A stretch of 57,542 nucleotides of DNA from Bacteroidales bacterium (lineage in GTDB: Bacteria > Bacteroidota > Bacteroidia > Bacteroidales > F082), in NCBI GenBank assembly GCA_028277395.1, contig JANQGJ010000024.1, positions 1-57,542 on the forward strand. The letters are read 5' to 3'. The notes under the pieces are model-generated. The model did no database searches, was not told the DNA's origin, and was given only the letters and a program-made list of their open reading frames with translations. This document shows positions 1 through 6,768 of this stretch, piece by piece. Numbering within the stretch: position 1 is the stretch's first letter; each line of letters begins with the position of its first letter. The position numbers and the translations under genes are program-made.

Positions 1-2
1 AT

Positions 3-341
3 GTAAATGCATGGAATTGGTTTCAAAAAACACCTTACATAGGTAGTGAATATACTAATCCTAATTTTTTTCAAAACTTAACAAACTCTTATGGGAACAT
101 TTCTTACAATCCAATTTTAATCAATGGGAGTGTTTTAGGACTGAAAAATTCTGTTTCAGGATCAGGATTAATCGCACCTGGCTGGAAAAATGTAGGAAGT
201 GCATTAGTTCCATTGCCAGTTGTAGGAGGATCTAATGTTAGGTTAAGATTAAGTATAGGATATTATTTTTCAGGACCTGAAGGCAGAACTCCTACATGGC
301 CAGCAACTGGTAGATTCAATATATCAGTACCAACTTATTAA
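3..341 (+). CDS. 3' end of an unidentified protein, 5' end outside the window
   Basis: An open frame runs without a stop from the window edge to TAA at 339-341 (112 residues), with no in-frame ATG near its beginning, so this is the C-terminal part of a larger gene. It is rich in Asn, Gly, Ser and aromatic residues (for example WNWFQKTPY near the start and RLSIGYYFSG near the end), as in secreted or surface proteins. It ends 10 bases before a lipoprotein gene on the same strand, so the two are probably co-transcribed. I do not recognise a family. By position it could be the C-terminal effector part of a surface protein followed by a protective lipoprotein, but that is inference. Confidence 0.55.
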   Translation, partial: VNAWNWFQKTPYIGSEYTNPNFFQNLTNSYGNISYNPILINGSVLGLKNSVSGSGLIAPGWKNVGSALVPLPVVGGSNVRLRLSIGYYFSGPEGRTPTWPATGRFNISVPTY

Positions 342-351
342 AATAACATCA

Positions 352-1083
352 ATGAAAATGAAAAAGATTTTATATTATTCGTTCATACTGATTTTACTTT
401 CAGGATGCAATTCAAACACCAATGAAACTGGTAAAATTACTGAAGAAAGTAATAATCAGAATTCAGCTTTAATCAAGGAAATCACCTCGAGTGATAGTAT
501 TACATCATGCAATCAATATCACCATGATAGGTTTAACATTCGAGATATTAACTTAATTGATCTGAACAGCAAAGCAATTGAATTCTTGGAATATGGAAAA
601 ATTGATAATGATAGAAGTGTTAAGGATTCATTATTGTGCTTATCAATTATGTGTTTTGACATAATGATTGAAATTGACAGCAACCATCGCAACGCATATA
701 TAAATAAATCTATTGCATATTCTGAACTTGGAAACTATTTAAAATCCATTGAAACTCTTCATGCTTTAAAATCAATTAAAAAGGATTATCCTGAGTCGTC
801 GTTTAGAATTGGTATTATGTATGAGAAAATGGGAAATGACAGTTTAGCTATGGAATATTATAAATCAGCTTATAATGAATATACTGAGTACTTACCTACA
901 ACGAATGCTACCGCTTCGGATGATATAAATTTCGAATTTCTATTTCTTTTATTTATGGGTAAGGATAAGGCCATTGAGAGGCTAGAGAAAAAAATATCCG
1001 AGTCTCCTAACAACTTGACCTACATCACACTTAAAAGGAGTTTTTCTGAGTTTGACAGAAAAACGTTTATTGATGAATTTTAA
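352..1083 (+). CDS. Lipoprotein with TPR-like repeats
   Basis: The 243-residue product starts with a lipoprotein signal: basic MKMKK, a hydrophobic stretch, and lipobox LLSGC with the lipidated Cys at residue 19. It should therefore be membrane-anchored and face the periplasm or surface. Residues of about 90-180 look like two or three degenerate tetratricopeptide helical pairs (motifs such as NAYINKSIAYSELGNY and SSFRIGIMYEKMGNDSLA), a protein-binding scaffold. It follows the upstream fragment by 10 bases, and a decayed frame lies just downstream. Family and partner are unknown; an immunity-type role is possible from context only. Confidence 0.75.
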   Translation: MKMKKILYYSFILILLSGCNSNTNETGKITEESNNQNSALIKEITSSDSITSCNQYHHDRFNIRDINLIDLNSKAIEFLEYGKIDNDRSVKDSLLCLSIMCFDIMIEIDSNHRNAYINKSIAYSELGNYLKSIETLHALKSIKKDYPESSFRIGIMYEKMGNDSLAMEYYKSAYNEYTEYLPTTNATASDDINFEFLFLLFMGKDKAIERLEKKISESPNNLTYITLKRSFSEFDRKTFIDEF

Positions 1084-1103
1084 TATGCTAAACAGTTATA
1101 TAA

Positions 1104-1307
1104 GTAATTGAGAAAGGTATTTCAAATATTAAATTCGATATAAGTGGATTTACAGATACAGTTGGAATGGGTTTTTCTGGTGTTGCATTAACTATCAAAA
1201 GAGGTTGTAATGTTTATTATGATTCAGGTGGAGCTAGTGTGCCAATATATAATCCAATATTTTGGCCATTTAACTTCAACTTTAAGGATGATTCTAAACT
1301 TAAGTAA
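1104..1307 (+). pseudogene. Orphan 3' gene fragment without a start codon
   Basis: This frame is open from just after a stop (1101-1103) to TAA at 1305-1307, about 67 residues. No ATG, GTG or TTG is usable at its beginning; the first in-frame ATG is at 1167. The composition (NIKFDISGFTDTVGMGF, then a Gly/Tyr/Phe-rich end) resembles the tail of a secreted protein, as at 3-341, although the two sequences do not clearly match. It lies between two lipoprotein genes with no gene body upstream. The simplest reading is a displaced C-terminal end left by recombination. I do not recognise a family. Confidence 0.4.
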
Positions 1308-1324
1308 ATCTAAAATATTAAGAA

Positions 1325-1594
1325 ATGAAAAAATGGATTATTTTATTTACTGTAGTTTCAATTGTTGGATGCATGCAGTCTGGGAAGCAAAAAGTATTAA
1401 ATGACAAAGAAAAAGAAGAATTAAGAATTGATACAAAGATATTGAAATCATTAAATGATTCTTTGAATAGCACAGGTGATTATCAGTACTATGAAAAGTA
1501 TATTGCCAAAATTAATGAAATGATAAAAAAATACCCTAAACAAAAACAGTTATTAAAGGTAAGAGAAAGTATGAAAGAAATATATGAAAACTAG
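1325..1594 (+). CDS. Small lipoprotein
   Basis: The 89-residue product has a short basic N-terminus, a hydrophobic segment and a lipobox ending VSIVGC, with Cys at residue 16. The rest is highly charged and probably helical (Lys/Glu-rich, with YQYYEKYIAKINEMIKKYPKQKQ). It begins 17 bases after the stop of the preceding fragment and overlaps the next small lipoprotein frame by 11 bases, so the two were probably translated together. There is no recognised domain. It is shorter than the first lipoprotein, which lies in an equivalent position after a 3' fragment. Confidence 0.6.
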   Translation: MKKWIILFTVVSIVGCMQSGKQKVLNDKEKEELRIDTKILKSLNDSLNSTGDYQYYEKYIAKINEMIKKYPKQKQLLKVRESMKEIYEN

Positions 1595-1865
1595 ATTCTT
1601 ACTTATCATAGTAATACAGTTTTCCTGTACAAATAGTGACTATGACATAATAATTAAAAAACCAAATGGTATTGTTACAAAGTTTAAATGCAGTTATGGT
1701 AGTGACACATTGAATAGTACAAGGTATGATTTCTACAAAAAGAAACTTCTATCATAGATTCAATATGTTAATAGAAGAATTGAAGGAACCTCTGTTGACT
1801 ATTATTTTACAAATGGTAACATAAACAAAATCCCGAACCGGGCGGCTCGGGATTTTTCATATTAA
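1584..1865 (+). pseudogene. Broken lipoprotein gene, possible MORN/YwqK-like repeat protein
   Basis: ATG at 1584 opens a frame with a lipoprotein-like start (MKTRFLLIIVIQFSC) that stops at TAG 1755-1757 after 57 residues. The same frame then continues for 35 codons to TAA at 1863-1865. The parts on either side of the TAG (residues TRYDFYKKKLLS, then YVNRRIEGTSVDYYFTNGNINK) look like the alternating Tyr/Asn/Gly strands of MORN or YwqK-type repeats, so the TAG is probably a nonsense mutation. The final codons lie inside the terminator hairpin at 1829-1857, which suggests that the original 3' end was lost. The MORN assignment rests on pattern only. Confidence 0.45.
1829..1857 (+). terminator. 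Rho-independent terminator ending the fragment/lipoprotein array
   Basis: A ten-base arm (1830-1839) pairs with 1844-1853 with one mismatch around a GGGC loop, and is followed by TTTTT. It is GC-rich in otherwise AT-rich sequence. On the other strand the stem is also followed by TTTTG, so it may stop transcripts from both sides. Confidence 0.8.
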
Positions 1866-1887
1866 CCTAAAAACCCTCTTGTTCGAG
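1866..1887 (-). terminator. Terminator hairpin for the leftward mrp/NFU transcript
   Basis: On the minus strand a CCCTC arm, a six-base loop and a GAGGG arm are followed by TTTTT. It lies about 175 bases beyond the stop of the NFU gene and just beside the plus-strand terminator at 1829-1857. The short stem makes it weaker than its neighbour. Confidence 0.55.
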
Positions 1888-2061
1888 GGATAACCCAAAA
1901 AATTAACCTGCTAAAGTTAATGCTACAAAAGTAAAGAAAAACTATATACGTTTTAACTGTTTAACTTTTTTTTAACAATGATTTTGTGCAGCCTTTCCAA
2001 TATACCAGGTTATATGTTGTAAATCAGAGTATTATATTAGTAGCAGTTGATGCTGTTTTCC

Positions 2062-2310
2062 TTACAGGTTTACAGCAACAACTTCTTTTATTTCAGGAAG
2101 AACACGTTTTAGAGTGGCTTCCACACCATTTTTTAATGTAACAGTACTGAAAGCACATGATCCGCATGCACCGGTAAGTTCAACATTTACTGTTTTATCT
2201 TCTGTAATGTCAACAAATTTAATATCTCCACCATCAGCCTGTAAATAAGGCCTCACCTGGTCAAGTACATTAAGTACTTTTTGTGTTAATTCATCATTTA
2301 TATTATCCAT
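2062..2310 (-). CDS. NFU-type Fe-S cluster scaffold (NifU C-terminal domain protein)
   Basis: The 82-residue protein consists entirely of a NifU C-terminal (NFU) domain. It has the YLQADGGDIKFV motif and the cluster-binding pair in GACGSC (CxxC), where two subunits are expected to share a [4Fe-4S] cluster and deliver it to target apoproteins in the cytoplasm. It follows the Mrp gene by 28 bases on the same strand, so the two form an Fe-S carrier operon. There is no N-terminal degenerate A-type domain as in enterobacterial NfuA, so this is the stand-alone form. Confidence 0.9.
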   Translation of the reverse strand: MDNINDELTQKVLNVLDQVRPYLQADGGDIKFVDITEDKTVNVELTGACGSCAFSTVTLKNGVEATLKRVLPEIKEVVAVNL

Positions 2311-2338
2311 TTTTTCAGAATAGTTATAGTTTTTATTA

Positions 2339-3391
2339 TTATAATTTATCTATTTCTTTAAGAACATTTAGAGCAATCTCCTTAAAGGTTAAAGTTATTT
2401 TTTCATTTCCATTAAGAATGATCGGTGTACCACCATCACCTGACTCAACAATTTTTTCACCTATAGGTATCCGTCCCAGAACCGGTATGTCCAGCTCACC
2501 GGCCAGTTCATCAGTTGCACCTTTCCCAAAAATGTAGTACTTCTTGTCAGGCTGGTCGTCAGGAGTAAAATAAGACATGTTCTCTACCAGCCCAAGTAAT
2601 GGAATGGTTAATTTATCCTGCCTGTACATCATTGCAGCCCTGCGTACATCTGCAGTAGCAATTTTTTGAGGTGTAGTTACCAGAACAGTACCCCTGATAT
2701 TGTAAGATTGTGCCAGTGTTAACTGTATATCACCTGTTCCGGGAGGCATATCTATCACAAGATAGTCCAGATTGCCCCATTCGGAATCTTTCATTAACTG
2801 ATTAAATGCATTATTGATCATTGAACCACGCCACATGAGCGCCTGATCAGGTTGGACAAAAAAACCAAGTGACAATATTTTCACACCATGATTTTCAAGA
2901 GGGACCATAACAGGTTTTCCCTGTCGTTCTATAACACCGGGTTGCTGACCTTCAACTCCAAACATAATAGGAACAGATGGCCCCATAATATCAGCATCAA
3001 GGATACCAACATTCTTTCCTTCTTTTGAAAGTGCTATAGCCAGATTGGCTGCTACTGTTGATTTTCCTACACCTCCCTTTCCGGCAATCACTGCAATTAT
3101 ATTTTTAACTCCCGATAATGGTCCCAAACCTTTATCTTTTTCAGAAATCGGTAATACCTCAACATTTACGTCTTCTCCCAGCTTATCTTTAATCGTTTTA
3201 ACAATTGAATTATATACTATTCCAACCGACGGATCATCGAGTTTGGGAAATATTACGGATATTTTTATATCATTACCTTTAATCTCAATATTGTCTATCA
3301 TATTGAGATCTACAATATTATTCTGTTTGGCAAAAAATATTACTTCTTTTAATGCATCTGTTACATCGTGATTTGTGATGAACTTTGACAT
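2339..3391 (-). CDS. mrp: Mrp/ApbC family Fe-S carrier P-loop ATPase
   Basis: The 350-residue product has an N-terminal DUF59/MIP18 domain (about 1-85) and a deviant Walker A, AGKGGVGKST, at about 103-112, followed by the ParA/MinD-like core with DADIMGPSVP and the DMPPGTGD motif. It is expected to bind and transfer Fe-S clusters in an ATP-dependent way. The C-terminal CxxC of enterobacterial ApbC is absent (ENMSYFTPDD instead); I believe this is usual in this phylum. I chose the ATG at 3391 rather than the longer frame to 3496: the extra 35 residues would be a poor hydrophobic extension, and the promoter element at 3437-3444 lies inside that longer frame. It is co-transcribed with the NFU gene downstream. 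Confidence 0.93.
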   Translation of the reverse strand: MSKFITNHDVTDALKEVIFFAKQNNIVDLNMIDNIEIKGNDIKISVIFPKLDDPSVGIVYNSIVKTIKDKLGEDVNVEVLPISEKDKGLGPLSGVKNIIAVIAGKGGVGKSTVAANLAIALSKEGKNVGILDADIMGPSVPIMFGVEGQQPGVIERQGKPVMVPLENHGVKILSLGFFVQPDQALMWRGSMINNAFNQLMKDSEWGNLDYLVIDMPPGTGDIQLTLAQSYNIRGTVLVTTPQKIATADVRRAAMMYRQDKLTIPLLGLVENMSYFTPDDQPDKKYYIFGKGATDELAGELDIPVLGRIPIGEKIVESGDGGTPIILNGNEKITLTFKEIALNVLKEIDKL

Positions 3392-3436
3392 ATTATTTTT
3401 ATTTAGATTAAATAGTAATAAGAATTTTAATAAGGG

Positions 3437-3444
3437 CAAAATTA
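3437..3444 (-). promoter_or_regulatory. Bacteroidota -7 element for mrp
   Basis: The minus strand reads TAATTTTG, matching TAnnTTTG. A transcript starting about 7 bases downstream would have a leader of about 40 bases before the mrp ATG at 3391. No clear -33 box was seen. Confidence 0.5.
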
Positions 3445-3704
3445 CAATTATTTTTAACGTAGCCCTGTATTTTGGATTTTTAAATACAATTTTCAACCCC
3501 GGTAATTCTTTTGACGATTAACATCTTAAATGTTATTCTGCTCAATCAGGATTCAGCACAGAATTAATATTTAAAATAGATTGATAAAAGTAATTTCCCG
3601 GGTGGTTTTTAGTGTTGATTGTTTGCTCCTCATTAATTGAGATACATTTATTTACGGTTATTTTGCAATAAATATAAATTCAGATAAAATTATTTATTAA
3701 ATCA

Positions 3705-3736
3705 TTTGAATAATTGGAAAATTATGTCTTATTTTG
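3705..3736 (+). promoter_or_regulatory. Candidate rpmB promoter
   Basis: TTTG at 3705-3708 and TATTTTG at 3730-3736 resemble the -33 and -7 boxes, although the -7 copy is one base shorter than TAnnTTTG. The expected start near 3743 gives a leader of about 30 bases. Confidence 0.4.
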
Positions 3737-3774
3737 CACTCCTTTTTTGAACAGGATTAAAAAACTACGGAAAA

Positions 3775-4014
3775 ATGTCAAGAATTTGTCAGATAACAGG
3801 AAAGAAAGTGATTTCGGGAAATAATGTAAGTCACTCTCACGCTAAAACAAGAAGAAAATTTCAACCAAATTTACATACTAAGAAGTTTTTCGTGCCAGAA
3901 ACCGGTAAATGGATTACATTAATGGTAAGTGCTAACGGTATTCGTATTATCAATAAGAAAGGTATTACTGCCGCTCTTAAAGAAGCTGCTGAAAAAGGTT
4001 TTTATAAAGCCTGA
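3775..4014 (+). CDS. rpmB: 50S ribosomal protein L28
   Basis: The 79-residue protein matches L28 over its full length: MSRICQITGKK at the start, the NNVSHSHAKTRRKFQPNLH core and the KKGITAALKEA helix near the end. It binds 23S rRNA in the large subunit. The product is normal length and translation starts at the only sensible ATG. In many Bacteroidota rpmB is followed by rpmG (L33) and a DUF4295 gene. Here it stands alone between its own promoter and a strong terminator 26 bases after the stop, so L33 must be encoded elsewhere. Confidence 0.97.
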   Translation: MSRICQITGKKVISGNNVSHSHAKTRRKFQPNLHTKKFFVPETGKWITLMVSANGIRIINKKGITAALKEAAEKGFYKA

Positions 4015-4039
4015 TAAACAGGTTACAATATATATGAGA

Positions 4040-4072
4040 AAAGACTGATGGAAACCCCGTCAGTCTTTTTTT
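4040..4072 (+). terminator. Terminator after rpmB, probably bidirectional
   Basis: A 12-base arm starting AAAGACTGATGG pairs with its complement ending CAGTCTTT (one G-U pair) around an AAAC-type loop, followed by a T run. The leftward strand has A/T-rich flanks as well, and the adk stop lies 20 bases away on the other strand, so one hairpin may serve both genes. Confidence 0.8.
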
Positions 4073-4092
4073 ATGCAATACAGCCTGATTTA

Positions 4093-5265
4093 TCAGAAGT
4101 TTTTTCTGAGAGTTTCTTCAATTTCTTCTGAAAGCCTGTTGAAAACTTCCTGTTCACTACCTTCTGCATTTACCTTACTGTATTTTTGCTGCTTCTGATA
4201 ATAATTAAGTACAGGTTCTGTTTTCTCCTTATACTGTTCCAGCCTGTTTACGATCATGTCAGTTGTGAGATCATAAGGTCTGGCTTTTTGTGGATCTTTA
4301 CCTCTGTTGCTAAGTCGCTTTACAGCTTGCAATGTGCTAAGTTTTAGTTCAATCATATTTGAAACCTTCATATTAACACGTTGTAATAACCCATCCAGAA
4401 TATATGCCTGAATAACAGTCCTTGGAAATCCTTTAAAAATGAAACCGTTTGCATCTGGGTTTTCCTTTATCTGATCGGCAATTAGCTTAATGGGAATTTC
4501 ATCCGGTACAATTTCACCTTTTTTCATGTAAGGCTCGGCGATTTTACCGATCTCGGTTCCGTTTTTTATCTCTTTTCTCAGTAATTTTCCGGTTGATATA
4601 TAAACCAGGTTATGTTTATCAGCCAGGAACTGACCCTGTGTTCCTTTACCTACTCCCGGTTTGCCAAGCAAAACTATATTGGTGTATTCTTTACTTTTAT
4701 TTTTTTCAATGTGATCAACAATATTGTTGAAAATATCATCTAGTGAACCAACCCCGTTAAGTTTATGGTATTTACCCTGATCCTCATAATAATCGGCGAC
4801 AGGCTTGGTTTTTTCTTCATATTCTTTAAGCCTTACTTTTATCACATCCATGTTGTCATCCGAGCGGTTGGAAGTTTTGGCACGTAACAGCAATCTGTCA
4901 ATTAATTCCTGGTCGGGTACGTCCAAACTGATCATCATGTCAAGAGAAGTGTTCAGTTTTAATAATAATCCATCCAGAATATATGCCTGAACTACAGTAC
5001 GCGGAAAACCGTCAAATAATATTCCTCTTGCGTTTTGATTTGCCCGGATCTTTTTCTCAATGATCTCAACAACCAGTTCATCCGGAACCAGTCCTCCGGC
5101 TTCAATTATGCTCCTGGCTTTAAGTCCTAGATCCGAACCATCTGCTATTTCCGATCTTAGTATATCGCCGGTTGATATGTATGTGAGGTTGTATTTATCA
5201 AGTAGTTTTTTAGATTGTGTTCCTTTTCCTGCTCCCGGAGGTCCGAACAATGCGATATTTAGCAT
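4093..5265 (-). CDS. adk: Tandem two-domain adenylate kinase
   Basis: Normal short-form bacterial adenylate kinase is about 190 residues; this frame encodes 390, made of two complete Adk-like domains joined near residue 190. Domain 1 has an intact P-loop (GPPGAGKGTQ, 8-17), STGD (D34), FDGFPRT (D85) and NRSDD (133-137), so it should interconvert ATP+AMP and 2 ADP. Domain 2 keeps a P-loop (GKPGVGKGT, 201-209) and GFPRT, but D34 and D85 are replaced by K227 and K278, and the NRSDD region reads ARPYD. Both share the unusual QAYILDGLL segment, which points to internal duplication followed by decay of the second active site. It follows hpt by 18 bases in a purine-salvage operon. Domain 2 may be regulatory or structural; that is inference. 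Confidence 0.93.
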   Translation of the reverse strand: MLNIALFGPPGAGKGTQSKKLLDKYNLTYISTGDILRSEIADGSDLGLKARSIIEAGGLVPDELVVEIIEKKIRANQNARGILFDGFPRTVVQAYILDGLLLKLNTSLDMMISLDVPDQELIDRLLLRAKTSNRSDDNMDVIKVRLKEYEEKTKPVADYYEDQGKYHKLNGVGSLDDIFNNIVDHIEKNKSKEYTNIVLLGKPGVGKGTQGQFLADKHNLVYISTGKLLRKEIKNGTEIGKIAEPYMKKGEIVPDEIPIKLIADQIKENPDANGFIFKGFPRTVIQAYILDGLLQRVNMKVSNMIELKLSTLQAVKRLSNRGKDPQKARPYDLTTDMIVNRLEQYKEKTEPVLNYYQKQQKYSKVNAEGSEQEVFNRLSEEIEETLRKNF

Positions 5266-5283
5266 ATTCTGATGTTTTTAATA

Positions 5284-5820
5284 CTATTTCACTATTTTAT
5301 AAATGTCTTTTAGGTTTCTGCCCTGCCCGTCATAATCCAGTCCGTAACCTACGATAAAGTCATTGGGTATTTCTATTCCAATATAATCGATCCTGTATGA
5401 TTTTTTAAAAGCTGCCGGTTTAAACAACAAAGTAGCAATTCTAACATCTGCCGCTCCCATACTTTCAAGTTGTTTAAGAACATTTTCCATGGTAATGCCT
5501 GAATCAACAATGTCCTCAATAATTATTACCGATCTTCCCGTAATATCTTCATCAAAACCAATAAGCTGTCTTACCTTTTCTGTGCTTTTTGTTCCTTCAT
5601 ATGATGCAAGTTTAACAAAGGATACTTCACATGGTAATGTGATTTTTTTTAACAGATCGCCGGCAAACATAAAAGAACCATTTAAAATTACCAGAAAAAT
5701 CGGTGTTTTACCTTTAAGATCACTATTTATTTTTTGGGCAATTCTATCTGTCGCTAAATCAATCTCAGCAAACTTTATATTTGGCTCAAATATTTTATCA
5801 TGTATTTTTATATTGGTCAT
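5284..5820 (-). CDS. hpt: Hypoxanthine phosphoribosyltransferase
   Basis: The 178-residue type I phosphoribosyltransferase carries the PRPP-binding signature VIIIEDIVDSGIT (about residues 96-108) and the purine-pocket region near FIVGYGLDYDGQGRNL. It converts hypoxanthine or guanine plus PRPP to IMP or GMP in the cytoplasm. It is the first gene of an operon with the double adenylate kinase 18 bases downstream, so nucleobase salvage and adenylate balancing are coupled. The -7 element at 5861-5868 gives a leader of about 35 bases. Length is normal for the family. Confidence 0.95.
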   Translation of the reverse strand: MTNIKIHDKIFEPNIKFAEIDLATDRIAQKINSDLKGKTPIFLVILNGSFMFAGDLLKKITLPCEVSFVKLASYEGTKSTEKVRQLIGFDEDITGRSVIIIEDIVDSGITMENVLKQLESMGAADVRIATLLFKPAAFKKSYRIDYIGIEIPNDFIVGYGLDYDGQGRNLKDIYKIVK

Positions 5821-5860
5821 ACAAGAGATGTTTTGAATGATTTATTTCTTTTTCCCGCTA

Positions 5861-5868
5861 CAAAAGTA
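5861..5868 (-). promoter_or_regulatory. -7 element for hpt-adk
   Basis: The minus strand reads TACTTTTG, an exact TAnnTTTG match, about 40 bases upstream of the hpt ATG. Confidence 0.6.
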
Positions 5869-6025
5869 CGGTGTGTTATAATTTAGCTGTGAATAATCAG
5901 TGATTTTAATATGTTTAATAAGCTGTATATATTGCTAAATATAAAGAACCCGTATTACAATATATTGTTCATAAATAAGGCAACAAAGATAGAACTAAAG
6001 ACATTATTAGCAAACGCAAATTATT

Positions 6026-6033
6026 TATTTTTG
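6026..6033 (+). promoter_or_regulatory. -7 element for purE
   Basis: TATTTTTG matches TAnnTTTG. A start near 6040 would leave a leader of about 145 bases before purE. No -33 box is evident. Confidence 0.45.
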
Positions 6034-6186
6034 CAGGCTTAGTCTGATACTTGTTTATTCAAATATACAGGTTAAGTTGATGTGCTTGTTCTGCAATTAT
6101 CAGATATAGGTAGGATTTGTTTCTTTAGTATCCTGGTTAAACTAAATGCGTTGAGGAAAATAACATTATAATAAAAATAACAAGTA

Positions 6187-6693
6187 ATGAAAGCAATTGT
6201 AAGTATAATAATGGGTAGTACTTCCGACTTGAAAGTAATGGAGAAAGCTGCTGCCTTTTTTGATGAAATGGAGATTCCTTTTGAGATTAATGCACTATCA
6301 GCACATCGTACACCTGATGAAGTTGAAAAATTTGCAAAGAATGCTGAAAATAACGGAATAAAAGTAATCATTGCAGGTGCAGGTATGGCTGCACATTTAC
6401 CGGGTGTAATAGCATCTATGACTACTTTGCCTGTTATTGGTGTTCCAATAAATGCATCACTTGACGGGATGGATGCTTTACTCGCTATTGTCCAAATGCC
6501 TCCCGGAATTCCAGTTGCAACTGTAGGAATTAACGGAGCTCTTAATGCCGGTATTCTTGCCGCACAAATGCTGGCTTTTGGTGATGACAAGATCAAAGAA
6601 AAAGTTCGTAAGTATAAAAATGATCTGAAAAAGAAGATCGTAAAAGCTAACGAAGATCTTAAGTCGGTTAATTACAAGTATAAAGTAAACTAG
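6187..6693 (+). CDS. purE: N5-carboxyaminoimidazole ribonucleotide mutase
   Basis: The 168-residue class I PurE has the family landmarks GSTSD (10-14), SAHRTP (38-43) and AGAGMAAHLPGVIA (about 62-75). It moves the carboxyl group of N5-CAIR to give CAIR in de novo purine synthesis. The C-terminal tail is Lys-rich (EKVRKYKNDLKKKIVKAN), a common extension. No purK is adjacent, unlike enterobacteria. A long opposite-strand frame covers this gene but is only its shadow. It converges on the O-methyltransferase gene with 75 bases between the stops. Confidence 0.96.
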   Translation: MKAIVSIIMGSTSDLKVMEKAAAFFDEMEIPFEINALSAHRTPDEVEKFAKNAENNGIKVIIAGAGMAAHLPGVIASMTTLPVIGVPINASLDGMDALLAIVQMPPGIPVATVGINGALNAGILAAQMLAFGDDKIKEKVRKYKNDLKKKIVKANEDLKSVNYKYKVN

Positions 6694-6768
6694 AGATATT
6701 TCTCTCAGGTTTGTAAGTTAACTTTTTGATTCAATTGTGTTGTTAAATATTATTCAACTGATATTGAA

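Larger units (their letters stand above)
3392..3774. other. Intergenic region between divergent mrp and rpmB
   Basis: This 383-base AT-rich gap holds the leftward mrp promoter element (3437-3444) and the rightward rpmB promoter (3705-3736). The sequence TTATTTTGCA occurs twice, near 3659 and 3729; only the second is at a sensible distance from rpmB. I see no RNA gene or open frame in the remainder. Confidence 0.6.
5821..6186. other. Intergenic region between divergent hpt and purE
   Basis: This 366-base AT-rich gap holds the leftward hpt promoter (5861-5868) and the rightward purE promoter (6026-6033). The implied purE leader is about 145 bases, long enough to fold, but I could not recognise a purine riboswitch core in it. 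No gene is visible. Confidence 0.5.

Noticed and set aside
1210..1404. A 64-codon frame across the second lipoprotein start
   Set aside because: It overlaps both the orphan fragment and the clear lipoprotein gene in another frame and has no signal or domain.
1866..1887. GTTCGA within a CCCTC/GAGGG stem, resembling a tRNA T-arm
   Set aside because: No acceptor, D-arm or anticodon arm can be built around it; the T run on the minus strand fits a terminator better.
6072..6596. A 174-codon open frame on the minus strand
   Set aside because: It lies almost wholly opposite purE, whose family motifs are intact. The minus-strand product is low-complexity with no family features, so it is a shadow.
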